Source: Alcaligenes pakistanensis (lineage in GTDB: Bacteria > Pseudomonadota > Gammaproteobacteria > Burkholderiales > Burkholderiaceae_B). From it: a DNA stretch of 64,000 nt. The stretch lies in contig NZ_BMZN01000003.1 in NCBI RefSeq assembly GCF_014652815.1, positions 79,429 through 143,428 of the forward strand, in the 5' to 3' direction. Below, one piece after another: positions 8,927 to 16,903 of this stretch (positions within the stretch are counted from its first letter, which is position 1; every line of letters begins with the position of its first letter). The position numbers were made by a program, and so were the translations under genes. The notes under the pieces are model-generated. The model was not told where the DNA came from. It saw nothing but the letters and a program-made list of their open reading frames with translations, and made no database searches.

Positions 8927-9751
8927 TCACACCAAACGTTGCCCCAGGAAGTCACCGAAGGCTTCGTAGAAGCCTGCCTCGTTGTCCCAAGGAATCATGT
9001 GACCGGCATTGGGCACACGTACGTGCTGAACGCCTGAGGCCAGTTGCTGAATCTCGGCCACGTCTTCATCACGCACCACATCGCCACGCTCGGCCGTCAT
9101 CAGCAAAGCGGGGACTTTCAGATGCGGGAAATCAACATGCACATCATCGGTGTGGAAGCCTTCAAAACTGGCCAGAATCGCAGGCTCGTGGCAGGTGTGC
9201 AGCCACTGAGCACGCAATTGCAACTGCTCTTGGGTCCAGGTCGGGCAGAAGGCACGCATGTCTTCTGCGGAGCAGCCTTTACGAGCCATGGCCATGGAAT
9301 CCACATACCAAGGCAACTTGGACGGGTAGGCACGGCGATCTGGGCCAGAAACAGGAGGATCAACCATCACCAGACGGTTCAGGCCATCGCTGTTCTTATG
9401 CGCTGCACGCAAACCAATACGTGCGCCCATCGAGTGACCAACCACGATGTAGTCTGTCAGACCCAGCGCTTGAGCCAAAGCGATCAAGTCATCGGCCTGG
9501 GCGTCCAAGCTGTAGTCCATGCCTTCCGCCGCTTCGCTCAAACCACGACCACGCACGTCCTGAATATAGGTATCGAAGTGCTTGCCGAACTGCTCACCCA
9601 CAAAGCCCCAGGTCACGGCCGGGCTGGTGATACCAGGAACGATGATGACCGCTGGACGCTGATCGCGTCCGCCGACGGAACCACCGAAACGCAGATAATG
9701 TTGACGAATGCCATTGGCATGGACATGAGCGCCATACAGAAAAGTGCTCAT
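8927..9751 (-). CDS. picE: N-formylmaleamate deformylase (alpha/beta hydrolase)
   Basis: A 274-residue alpha/beta hydrolase that releases formate from N-formylmaleamate to give maleamate. The triad is visible: Ser107 in the elbow VVGHSMGAR, Asp131 (RLVMVDPPV) and His251 (NAGHMIPWDN). The oxyanion region VPGITS is at about 38-43. ATG 9751 lies two bases after the picC stop, and a longer in-frame start at 9799 would run back into picC, so 9751 is preferred. It corresponds to NicD of nicotinate degraders. Its place between picC and picD fits the pathway order in a single minus-strand transcript. Confidence 0.9.
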   Translation of the reverse strand: MSTFLYGAHVHANGIRQHYLRFGGSVGGRDQRPAVIIVPGITSPAVTWGFVGEQFGKHFDTYIQDVRGRGLSEAAEGMDYSLDAQADDLIALAQALGLTDYIVVGHSMGARIGLRAAHKNSDGLNRLVMVDPPVSGPDRRAYPSKLPWYVDSMAMARKGCSAEDMRAFCPTWTQEQLQLRAQWLHTCHEPAILASFEGFHTDDVHVDFPHLKVPALLMTAERGDVVRDEDVAEIQQLASGVQHVRVPNAGHMIPWDNEAGFYEAFGDFLGQRLV

Positions 9752-9753
9752 GC

Positions 9754-10725
9754 TTAGCTCCGGTCCAGCTTGAACAAACGAGCTGCATTGCCGTAGCAAA
9801 CCAGATCGCGGGTCTTGTCATCCATCGGGGCTGCTTCGATGAAGTCAGCGGCCAGCTCGGTGGATTCGTAAGGGTAGTCCACGGAGAACAGCACCGCCTC
9901 GGCACCCATTTCACCAATGGCACCCATCAAGGTCGGGGCGGAACAGACGCCGGAGGTAGTGATCAAAATATTGCTGCCGATGTATTCGGACGGCTTGCGC
10001 TTCAAAGTGACGCCGTGCGGGTACACCGCGAAACGGCTGTCATAACGCCAGCGCTGGAATGGCAGACCTTCACCCATATGCCCCAGAATCAGTTTCACCT
10101 CCGGGCAACGGTCAAACACACCACCAAACAACATGCGCAGCGCATGGGTGCCAGTCTCTACACCCCAGCCCCAGGTTGCGCCCATCAGCTCTGGGTGACC
10201 CGAATAAGCATGTGGCATTTCGTAAGCATCAAAAGGATGCAGATAAAACGGCACATCCAGCTTCTGTACGGTTTCCCAGAAGGCATCATATTCGCGGCCA
10301 TCGTAGTACACGCCATGCGTGTGACCGTTGACCAGAGCACCTTTCAAACCCAAATCCTGTACCGCACGTGTCAGCTCTTGCGCGGCAGCAGCCGGGTCTT
10401 GCATGGGCAAAGTAGCAAAGCCGCCCAGACGATCTGGATGGTGCGAAATTTGCTGCGCCAGGAAATCATTGTTCTGACGTGCGCGCTCGATGGCAACCGA
10501 CACATCCTTTTCTACCTGCACGCCCGGACCTGTTTGCGAGAGCACCACGTACTCAATCCCGGCACGGTCCATAACCTCCAGACGCTGGGCATCGAAGTCA
10601 TGCAAACGGGCCATCAGCTCGCGCGCGTCGGTACTGTCAATATGTTTGACAAAGGCCTTGGAATAATCCTCAAAGCCAACGGCGTTGAAGTGCTCCTCCA
10701 GTGCTATTTTTTTAATACGTTTCAC
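9754..10725 (-). CDS. picC: 3,6-dihydroxypicolinate decarboxylase (amidohydrolase-2 family)
   Basis: A 323-residue non-oxidative decarboxylase of the gamma-resorcylate/ACMSD type. The metal-binding ALEEHF motif is at residues 8-13 (Glu10, His12); further expected ligands are in FYLHPFD, LILGHMGEG and FSVDYPYE. In A. faecalis JQ135 PicC converts 3,6-dihydroxypicolinate to 2,5-dihydroxypyridine; the same gene neighbours (picE, picD, picF, divergent MarR gene) support that role rather than a resorcylate or dihydroxybenzoate decarboxylase. The start is GTG with GGGGG 8 bases upstream. It is the first gene of the operon, and the 290 bases before it are shared with picR. Confidence 0.87.
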   Translation of the reverse strand: MKRIKKIALEEHFNAVGFEDYSKAFVKHIDSTDARELMARLHDFDAQRLEVMDRAGIEYVVLSQTGPGVQVEKDVSVAIERARQNNDFLAQQISHHPDRLGGFATLPMQDPAAAAQELTRAVQDLGLKGALVNGHTHGVYYDGREYDAFWETVQKLDVPFYLHPFDAYEMPHAYSGHPELMGATWGWGVETGTHALRMLFGGVFDRCPEVKLILGHMGEGLPFQRWRYDSRFAVYPHGVTLKRKPSEYIGSNILITTSGVCSAPTLMGAIGEMGAEAVLFSVDYPYESTELAADFIEAAPMDDKTRDLVCYGNAARLFKLDRS

Positions 10726-10746
10726 CGTAAATTCCCCCTAAACCAT

Positions 10747-10880
10747 TGATTTACATAAAATCATCTGTTGGACTACCCAACAATATCTATCAGTATGCTG
10801 ATTATTTTTGTTTTCAGCAAGTCGGGAAATCACATATACTTTGGGGCGTGGACAGAGCCTGTAGAAATGATTACAAATCA
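10747..10880. promoter_or_regulatory. divergent picC/picR control region with candidate MarR operators
   Basis: Four short inverted repeats are visible: TGATTTACATAAAATCA (10747-10763, six-base arms) just upstream of the picC ribosome-binding site; GTTGG-N5-CCAAC (10767-10781); ATCAG-TATG-CTGAT (10789-10802); and TGATT-ACA-AATCA (10868-10880). The first and last share TGATT/AATCA half-sites, one near each promoter, as expected for a MarR-family repressor controlling both directions. A possible picR promoter has TATACT at 10835-10840 with TTTTCA 18 bases before it. Binding is inferred, not shown. Confidence 0.5.
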
Positions 10881-11015
10881 GAAATCGAGGCCTCTGTTCG
10901 CGCTAGCGCAGCCCTGCCTTCCTTGTAGACGCCGACCTTGCTGCCGTACTCTTCGCAGGTCGTCCCGCTTCCAGTCTTTTACCTTGCAGGAAAATGACTG
11001 GCAGACACTCTATTG

Positions 11016-11576
11016 ATGACTGACTTATCCATGAAGAATCACGCCGAGTTAAAGCAAGAAGAACGATTGGAATCCGACGAAACCAAAATCTTAGGCCCGG
11101 TAGAAAATGATGATGCCGAGCAGTTCCGACGCAAGCTGTGGTCACGGCCCGGCTTTCTGGTCCGGCGTCTGAACCAGATTCACTACGCGATGTTCTACGA
11201 GGAATGCAAAAGCGATATCACCCCTGTACAGCATGGGGTGTTATTCGTGCTGATGGGTTCACCCTGGCTGGACCAAACCACCATTGGCTATGAACTGGGG
11301 CTGGACCGCACGACGTCGGCCGACGTCATTCGCCGCCTGGAAGAAAAAGGGCTGCTGGGACGACGTGTTAACCCCGATGACCGACGCTCGCGCCAGACTT
11401 TCATTACCGAGGCAGGCCTGGCCGCCATGCAAGAGATAAGCACGGGCATGAACCAGGCACAGGACCGCCTGTTGGACCCATTGACGGCCAAACAGCGCCA
11501 AACCTTCATGGCCATGCTGACCCAGATTGTTGAGCACAACAATCAATACGGTCGTGCCGCACTGAAGAATATGTAG
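11016..11576 (+). CDS. picR: MarR-family transcriptional regulator of the pic genes
   Basis: A 186-residue MarR-type regulator. A charged N-terminal extension of about 40 residues precedes the winged-helix domain; the recognition region is LGLDRTTSADVIRRLEEKGLLGRR with the wing NPDDRRSRQTFIT. It is divergent from picC, the arrangement described for picR of A. faecalis JQ135, where it represses the pathway. ATG 11016 is taken as start (a TTG codon directly precedes it); no strong ribosome-binding site is visible and ATG 11031 is also possible. The regulator name rests on family and neighbourhood together. Confidence 0.85.
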   Translation: MTDLSMKNHAELKQEERLESDETKILGPVENDDAEQFRRKLWSRPGFLVRRLNQIHYAMFYEECKSDITPVQHGVLFVLMGSPWLDQTTIGYELGLDRTTSADVIRRLEEKGLLGRRVNPDDRRSRQTFITEAGLAAMQEISTGMNQAQDRLLDPLTAKQRQTFMAMLTQIVEHNNQYGRAALKNM

Positions 11577-11593
11577 GCAATCCGCAAGGGGTG

Positions 11594-12361
11594 TTACGCC
11601 CCTTGTGCGTACCAATCAGGTAGTTCAAAGGCATGCGCTGGCAGCTGGTAAAGCTGGCGCAAACGGGCCTGACTTAGCATGTCACGGGGCTGGCCCTGCG
11701 CCAGGATTCCCCCATCCCGATACAGAATCACCCAGTCCGCCACGCGAGCAGCATGCTCGGGTTGATGAGTACACAAGAGCACGCCCAAACCCTCTTGGCG
11801 CAAGTGCGAGACTTGATCCAGCACCCGCAGCTGATTGGCAAAATCAAGGCTGGATGCCGGCTCATCCATGATCAGAAACTGCGACCGCTGTGCCAAAGCA
11901 CGCGCGATCACACATAGCTGACGCTCTCCGCCACTGATCTGATCAATCCGCTTTGGTGCCAAATGCCCTATGCCCAGACGAGCCAGACAAGCTCCCACCC
12001 ATTGACGATCTGCTGCACGCGGTTGGGTATACCAGGCAAGCTCACTCGCGCAGCCCAGCAGCACCCATTGCTCTACCGTGAACGCAAAGGCTGAATCCTG
12101 GGCTTGCGGCACATAGGCCAATTGCCGCGCCAGGGCGCGACGGCTCCATTGTTCCAGAGGCTTGCCCTGCACCCTAACCTGCCCACTCAAAGGCGGCTGC
12201 AGACCCAGCAAGGTGCGCAGCAAGGTGGACTTGCCACTGCCATTAGGCCCAAGCAAACACACCACCTGTCCGGTTTGCACATGCAGATTCAAATCGCTGG
12301 CCACCTGCTTGCGCCCATAGCCTACGGCCAGATCCAGAGCTTCCAAACCTTGTCCGATCAT
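11594..12361 (-). CDS. iron-siderophore/cobalamin-type ABC transporter ATPase (FepC/BtuD-like)
   Basis: A 255-residue ATP-binding subunit. Walker A is LLGPNGSGKST, the signature is QISGGERQL and Walker B is FLIMDEPASSLD, followed by the H-loop CTHQPEH. The start ATG overlaps the permease stop by four bases, indicating coupled translation; longer frames into the permease gene are rejected. It is the last gene of a four-gene operon (TonB receptor, binding protein, permease, ATPase). A CAAGGGG/CCCCTTG hairpin overlaps its stop codon (about 11586-11603) but has no T-run. Substrate is a metal chelate of the siderophore, heme or cobalamin kind; I cannot choose among these. Confidence 0.88.
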   Translation of the reverse strand: MIGQGLEALDLAVGYGRKQVASDLNLHVQTGQVVCLLGPNGSGKSTLLRTLLGLQPPLSGQVRVQGKPLEQWSRRALARQLAYVPQAQDSAFAFTVEQWVLLGCASELAWYTQPRAADRQWVGACLARLGIGHLAPKRIDQISGGERQLCVIARALAQRSQFLIMDEPASSLDFANQLRVLDQVSHLRQEGLGVLLCTHQPEHAARVADWVILYRDGGILAQGQPRDMLSQARLRQLYQLPAHAFELPDWYAQGA

Positions 12362-13374
12362 CGTTGCCTCGCACCACGAGCCAGCAACAATAGAAAACCG
12401 GGCGCACCGACCAGGGCGGTGAGCACACCCAAAGGCAATTCCAGCGTGCCGATGCTGCGCGCCAAGGTATCCGTCAATAAAAGAAAGGCCGCCCCCACCA
12501 GTAGACAAACCGGCAAGAGACGCGAGAAATCCGGGCCAACCAATAAGCGTGCTACATGCGGAATCAACAGACCCACCCAGCCAATGATGCCTGCCAGGGC
12601 CACACACACCGCCGTCATCAAGGTGGCGCAGACGATCAAGAGGCAACGCAAAGCAGACACAGGCATGCCCAGGGAGCGGGCCTCGTCATCCTGCAAAGCC
12701 AGCACATTGATACGCCAGCGCAGCAGGCAGACCGGAATAATGCACACCAGCACGATCATCGCAGCAGGCCAGACTTCGTAAGAGCGCACAGCACTTAAGC
12801 CGCCCAGCAGCCAGAAGGTCATGGAGGGTAATTGCGAATAGGGATCAGCCAGAATTTTGACCAGCGATAAAGCCGCGCCCAGCAAGGTACCCACCGCCAT
12901 CCCCGCCAAGACCAGAATCAAGATAGGCGGATGATGGCGCAGCATACGCGCCAGGCTCAAGACAATGCCCACCGCCAGCAAGCCCCCCACAAAGGCGGCC
13001 ATCTGCACGCCGAACATGGAGAGGTTCAAATAAATAGCCAGAATCGCACCCAGCCCCGCCCCCGAGGATACGCCCAAAATATCGGGGGACACCAGGGGAT
13101 TGCGAAACATGGTTTGATACGCCGCGCCTGCCGTAGACAAGGCCGCCCCCACCAACAGAGCCGCTGCAATACGCGGCAAACGCAAGTCCCAGACGACACG
13201 TACCGCCTGAGTATGTGCCGCTTCCGGATCACTTGAAAAGCCGGCAGCCAAGGCCCGCAGCACATCGGGTCCTGACAAGGGGTAGGCACCCTGTCCCAAG
13301 GCAAACACCACCAACACAGCCAGAATCAGCCCCAAAACAAGCAGCAGTAGCCCGTAGGGCAATCCGGTCTTCAT
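12358..13374 (-). CDS. iron-siderophore/cobalamin-type ABC transporter permease (FecCD/BtuC family)
   Basis: A 338-residue hydrophobic protein with about ten membrane segments. Family hallmarks are LRLPRIAAALLVGAALSTAGA, NPLVSPDILGVSSGAGLGA and, near the C-terminus, GIIGWVGLLIPHVARLLVGPD. These place it in the FecCD/BtuC family, inner-membrane channels that import metal chelates from the periplasm. It overlaps the binding-protein gene and the ATPase gene by four bases at each end (ATGA junctions), so the three are surely co-translated. No odd features. Confidence 0.92.
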   Translation of the reverse strand: MKTGLPYGLLLLVLGLILAVLVVFALGQGAYPLSGPDVLRALAAGFSSDPEAAHTQAVRVVWDLRLPRIAAALLVGAALSTAGAAYQTMFRNPLVSPDILGVSSGAGLGAILAIYLNLSMFGVQMAAFVGGLLAVGIVLSLARMLRHHPPILILVLAGMAVGTLLGAALSLVKILADPYSQLPSMTFWLLGGLSAVRSYEVWPAAMIVLVCIIPVCLLRWRINVLALQDDEARSLGMPVSALRCLLIVCATLMTAVCVALAGIIGWVGLLIPHVARLLVGPDFSRLLPVCLLVGAAFLLLTDTLARSIGTLELPLGVLTALVGAPGFLLLLARGARQR

Positions 13375-14450
13375 GAGCTTTGCTGGGAGCCCAGCGGGTC
13401 CAGCCCTTGTACCAATCGCTTGATTTGTTCGCTATCCAGCGACATGCCGTAAAACACCGAGTAAAAGTCCTGCAGCTCTAACAACATGCGCGGCATAGCG
13501 TCACTGCCTTCCAGCAAGGCACTAAGCCAAATCACACCGGCCAGCCGATTGATTCCCGGCGGGCCATCCAGCCAGCCAAAGGGTAATGCCGGGACGCGGT
13601 ACAAACGCCCTTCCCGCAGCGCCTTGAGCTGGTTCCAAGGGGCTTGGGTACGCGCCAGCTCAAAGAAAGCATCATCCTGGGCAAACAGAATGTCCGGGTC
13701 CCAGGCCAATAATTGTTCGTAAGAAATACGGCCCAGACGATTATCGTTTTGTGCATCGCCCATGACCGTTAAACCACATAAGCGCAGCACCTCGGTATGA
13801 ATGGACTGGCCCATACCGGTTTCCAAACCATCATTGCCACGCGCCAGATAGGCTTTCAAACCTTTGGCACGGGGTCGAGCAGCCTGATGGGCTTGATCCA
13901 AAATCACTTGTGCATGCTGGGCCAACTGCTGGCCACGGTCGACCTGCCCCAGCAGATGTCCCGCCTGACGCAACTGCGCCGGGCTGTCATTTAAGCGACC
14001 GTCCATCAACACATACGGCACACCCGTTTGCTCCTGAACGGCCTTGGCCGCAGACTCGTAATAGGGATTCACATCGCCTATATCCAGAACCATATCGGGC
14101 TTCAAAGCCAGCAAGCTTTCCAAGGACAAGGTACTGCCCCGGCCTGCCAGACGACCCAGATACGGCAAAGAGAAACCTGCCTGGACCATCAACTCCTGCG
14201 CAGCAGGAGCCAACTGAAACGGCCACCCCAAAAGGGTATGGGGGGCTATGCAATACGCCAGCACAGAAGCAGGCGGGCCTGCGGCCACCACCCGGCGTAC
14301 CTGTGCCGGATCAGGCAGCTTGCCCGCCACGCTGAGGTGCAGATTAATAGCAGCGCTGGCCCCAACCTGCTCCGACTGGGCCAACAAACGGGCATGAGGC
14401 GCCAAAATCGGCAGTGCCGCCAAGGCACGCAATACATCACGACGCTTCAT
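13371..14450 (-). CDS. periplasmic metal-chelate substrate-binding protein (FepB/BtuF-like)
   Basis: A 359-residue binding protein for the adjacent FecCD-type permease. It begins MKRRDVLRALAALPIL, a twin-arginine-like n-region followed by a hydrophobic stretch and an A-x-A-type cleavage region near residue 25, so export may be by Tat rather than Sec; the motif is not a perfect match. The body has the helical-backbone layout of periplasmic binding family PF01497, with KPDMVLDIGD in the first lobe and WDPDILFAQDD in the second. It lies 38 bases downstream of the TonB receptor in the same direction. Confidence 0.85.
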   Translation of the reverse strand: MKRRDVLRALAALPILAPHARLLAQSEQVGASAAINLHLSVAGKLPDPAQVRRVVAAGPPASVLAYCIAPHTLLGWPFQLAPAAQELMVQAGFSLPYLGRLAGRGSTLSLESLLALKPDMVLDIGDVNPYYESAAKAVQEQTGVPYVLMDGRLNDSPAQLRQAGHLLGQVDRGQQLAQHAQVILDQAHQAARPRAKGLKAYLARGNDGLETGMGQSIHTEVLRLCGLTVMGDAQNDNRLGRISYEQLLAWDPDILFAQDDAFFELARTQAPWNQLKALREGRLYRVPALPFGWLDGPPGINRLAGVIWLSALLEGSDAMPRMLLELQDFYSVFYGMSLDSEQIKRLVQGLDPLGSQQSS

Positions 14451-14488
14451 CCCGCCCTTCCCCTTTCACTACAGATCACAATACCGCA

Positions 14489-16540
14489 TTAGAAACGATA
14501 GCTTCCGCCCACAAACCAGACGCGGCCAGGCATAGGGTAGCCTTCTTTATATTGGTACAACTTGTCGCCCAGGTTACGAACACCGGCTTCCAGGGTGATG
14601 TCGGAATTCGGACGCCAGATCCCCTTCAAGCCCAGTAAAGCAAAGCCCGGGGTTTTTTCGTAAATCTGATCACCCTTGCTATTGGCATAGGAGTAGTAAC
14701 GGCCACTTTCGGTTTCCACCGAACCCATTACCTCCCACTGCGCCGATGGTTTCCAGCTAAGGTGCGCGAACAAACGGTGAGCGGGCGTATCCACCAATTT
14801 GACGTCGGGGTCGGACTGGTTACGACGATTCAAATAGGTGTAGGCCAAGCCCCCGGTCCACTGAGCCGAAAATTGCTGCTGCAAGGACAGCTCTACGCCC
14901 ATTTGGCGAGCTTTGCCAACGTTGGTGGCTTGATCACAAAAGCCCACAGGACGGTACTTGTCGCAGCCCGGAGCCTGGATGACGGTGCTTTGAATCATGT
15001 CGCGCACCTGGCTCAGGAACAACGCCGATTCCAGCTGAGCACCTTCCCATGGCTGACCACGCAGACCCAGCTCGTAGTGAATGGCATGCTCGGGTTTCAG
15101 ATCTGGATTGGGCTGGGCGTAACCCATGCGGCTGGAGTAGCGATCCTTAATCGTGGGGAAGCGGGTTTTATAAGCCACGCTACCGTAGACCTGCATGGCC
15201 TCACTCCAGTCGTAGCCTAGCTCCAGCAAGCCGTTGGTGGCATCGGTATCGCCGGTTTCAAAATTGTGTGCTTCTTTGGCTTTACGACGTTCGTGGCTGG
15301 CACCGACACGCAGCTGCCACAGATCCCCCAGAGCAATGCGGTCTTCAAAAGCCAAGGAGGTGGTCACGTCTTTGTAGTGTTCCGTGCCAGCGGGCTTAGG
15401 ATCACGGTGCGTATCTTCCTTGTAGTGCAAAGCAAAGTGCAGTTCGTGATTATCCAGGCTGCTGTTCACCCACTCCAGCGCTGCGCCCCGCGTGCGGTCC
15501 GAGTACTCGCTGGTCGGGCCTGTCAGCGTGGCGTACTGGCCGTCGCTATACATATCCAGACCGTTGCTGTACTTGTCCTCGTAGACACGGGTCTTGAGGG
15601 TGTTGTTCTCACCCAGCTGGGTAGAGCTCAGGAAGTACAGGCTTTCCTTGTCCCAGTAGGGCCAGCGCCAGTACCGTTGACCCAGCTTGGCATCATTGAC
15701 GCCGGTGTAAACCGGATTGTCTTTCTGGCCTTTCTGGTTCACATACCCGATCACGTATTCATCTGTCGCATTTGGCGTAATGCCCAGTTTGAAGGAGGCT
15801 TTCTTATCTCGTTGCGAAGCGTTGCTGCGCGTATCGCCCGTATCGGTAGGACGCGGTTTTTGATCTTCAAAGCCACGGCCCAGCGGGAAGGTACGCTCAC
15901 CCGACCAGGACAGGCCTGCTTGCAAGTACCAGTTGCCCTGATTGGTGCCGACGTTTAAAGCGCTATAGCGCTGATCGCCCGTGGCATAGCCAGCGCGGAA
16001 TTCGCCCTCAAATTCCTTGACCGGTTTACGGCTGACCAGATTGATCGCCCCCCCCATGATGTTGGGGCCATACAGTAAGGAAGCTGCGCCCTTGGCCACG
16101 CGAATTTCGCTCAGGTCCATGGTGGTGAAACGGGTGAAATCCACATAACCGTCGTACGGCACGTACTGGGGAATACCATCCAGAAACAAAGGCACCTGAC
16201 GCGAATCGAAACCGCGCACATAGACCATTTGTTCATTTCTAGCCCCACCTGCGGATACGCTCACGCCGGGCTGCACACTGACTGCGGCACCCACATCACG
16301 CAAATCAAAAGCCTGCATTTTCTCCTGGCTGACAGCGCTCTCCCCCAACGGCGCATCGCGCTCCAGATTGGACTGCACCACCACCTTGCCTAACTGGAAA
16401 ACGCGATCGTTATCTTCCTGGGCATACGCCTGGCCTGATGCCAAGGCTCCCATCATGCTCAAGACCAATACACGCGGTACAAAACAGACGGTTTTTTTAT
16501 TGTGACGCGCAGCAATAGCGCGTCTGGACTGATGTCTCAT
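14489..16540 (-). CDS. TonB-dependent outer-membrane receptor (siderophore/metal-chelate type)
   Basis: A 683-residue outer-membrane receptor: signal sequence ending near QAYAQ, a short KVVVQS TonB-box-like segment, a plug domain (about 70-190, with GGAINLVSRKP), and a beta-barrel ending in the aromatic SYRF. ATG 16540 is preferred because a GAGGGAAG ribosome-binding site precedes it; the frame stays open upstream to 16645 but that part runs through a terminator hairpin and has no ribosome-binding site. It is first in an operon with binding protein, permease and ATPase. The ligand cannot be read from sequence. Regulation may involve the hairpin-rich leader. Confidence 0.9.
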   Translation of the reverse strand: MRHQSRRAIAARHNKKTVCFVPRVLVLSMMGALASGQAYAQEDNDRVFQLGKVVVQSNLERDAPLGESAVSQEKMQAFDLRDVGAAVSVQPGVSVSAGGARNEQMVYVRGFDSRQVPLFLDGIPQYVPYDGYVDFTRFTTMDLSEIRVAKGAASLLYGPNIMGGAINLVSRKPVKEFEGEFRAGYATGDQRYSALNVGTNQGNWYLQAGLSWSGERTFPLGRGFEDQKPRPTDTGDTRSNASQRDKKASFKLGITPNATDEYVIGYVNQKGQKDNPVYTGVNDAKLGQRYWRWPYWDKESLYFLSSTQLGENNTLKTRVYEDKYSNGLDMYSDGQYATLTGPTSEYSDRTRGAALEWVNSSLDNHELHFALHYKEDTHRDPKPAGTEHYKDVTTSLAFEDRIALGDLWQLRVGASHERRKAKEAHNFETGDTDATNGLLELGYDWSEAMQVYGSVAYKTRFPTIKDRYSSRMGYAQPNPDLKPEHAIHYELGLRGQPWEGAQLESALFLSQVRDMIQSTVIQAPGCDKYRPVGFCDQATNVGKARQMGVELSLQQQFSAQWTGGLAYTYLNRRNQSDPDVKLVDTPAHRLFAHLSWKPSAQWEVMGSVETESGRYYSYANSKGDQIYEKTPGFALLGLKGIWRPNSDITLEAGVRNLGDKLYQYKEGYPMPGRVWFVGGSYRF

Positions 16541-16601
16541 TCCACTTCCCTCAGTAATCTTTCTAATTGATTTATGAACAACGACGACACAAAAACACAG
16601 C

Positions 16602-16629
16602 AAAAAAAAACGGGCCCAAAAGGGCCCGT
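16602..16629 (-). terminator. intrinsic terminator in the 5' leader of the TonB receptor gene
   Basis: On the minus strand ACGGGCCC-TTTT-GGGCCCGT is followed by a run of nine Ts, a textbook intrinsic terminator. It sits about 60 bases upstream of the receptor start and in the same direction, with no gene upstream on that strand whose end it would serve nearby (the neighbour is divergent). That points to attenuation of the receptor operon or insulation from stray antisense transcription. Confidence 0.85.
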
Positions 16630-16633
16630 AAAT

Positions 16634-16813
16634 AGAACCCATCATCGAGCGATGAGTGATGGTTCTTTCGAAAACACCGCTATATAGTAGAGCATATAGC
16701 GAAGAACTACAACTAGCCAGAAACTTTGAGACTCAGGTTTTCCCGTCTTCCCAATCTGCGGCGTCTCGCCAACAATACGGCTGTACTGAGCATTGCCATC
16801 CCAATGTACTCAG
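16634..16813 (-). promoter_or_regulatory. hairpin series in the TonB-receptor leader / promoter region
   Basis: Three further inverted repeats precede the terminator: AGAACC (16634) with GGTTCT (to 16666), with ATCA/TGAT and TCG/CGA continuing the stem; CGCTATAT (16678-16685) with ATATAGCG (16694-16701); and CTGAG-CATTG (16786-16795) with CAATG-TA-CTCAG (16802-16813). A weak promoter (TTGTAG, 17 bases, TACTAT on the minus strand) overlaps the second one. The first stem directly abuts the terminator, as in an antiterminator or sensing stem. No known riboswitch consensus was recognised. Confidence 0.5.
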
Positions 16814-16903
16814 GCAGGTGCCCCTACCAATTGGCACCAAAATGCCATCCCATAACATCAGGACCAGCGCAAATACTGGCGCAAGTCCACAAAAGGAGAA
16901 TCT

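Larger units (their letters stand above)
16541..16903. other. divergent intergenic region between TonB receptor and AtoE-like gene
   Basis: This 363-base gap has no gene. It carries the leader and promoter of the minus-strand TonB receptor and those of the plus-strand transporter, whose AAAGGAG site lies just before 16904. Four hairpin-forming segments are present on the receptor side (see the separate entries). No Fur-box-like sequence was recognised. Confidence 0.6.

Noticed and set aside
8108-9037. Long plus-strand frame opposite picD and picE
   Set aside because: The minus strand encodes two enzymes with intact catalytic residues; the opposite frame shows no motif.
16541-16645. N-terminal extension of the TonB receptor in frame up to ATG 16645
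   Set aside because: The extension would be encoded by a terminator hairpin, has no ribosome-binding site and would bury the signal peptide; the start at 16540 has a good site.
16602-16870. Cobalamin or other known riboswitch in the TonB-receptor leader
   Set aside because: The region has hairpins and a terminator, but I could not match the conserved boxes of the cobalamin riboswitch or another class.
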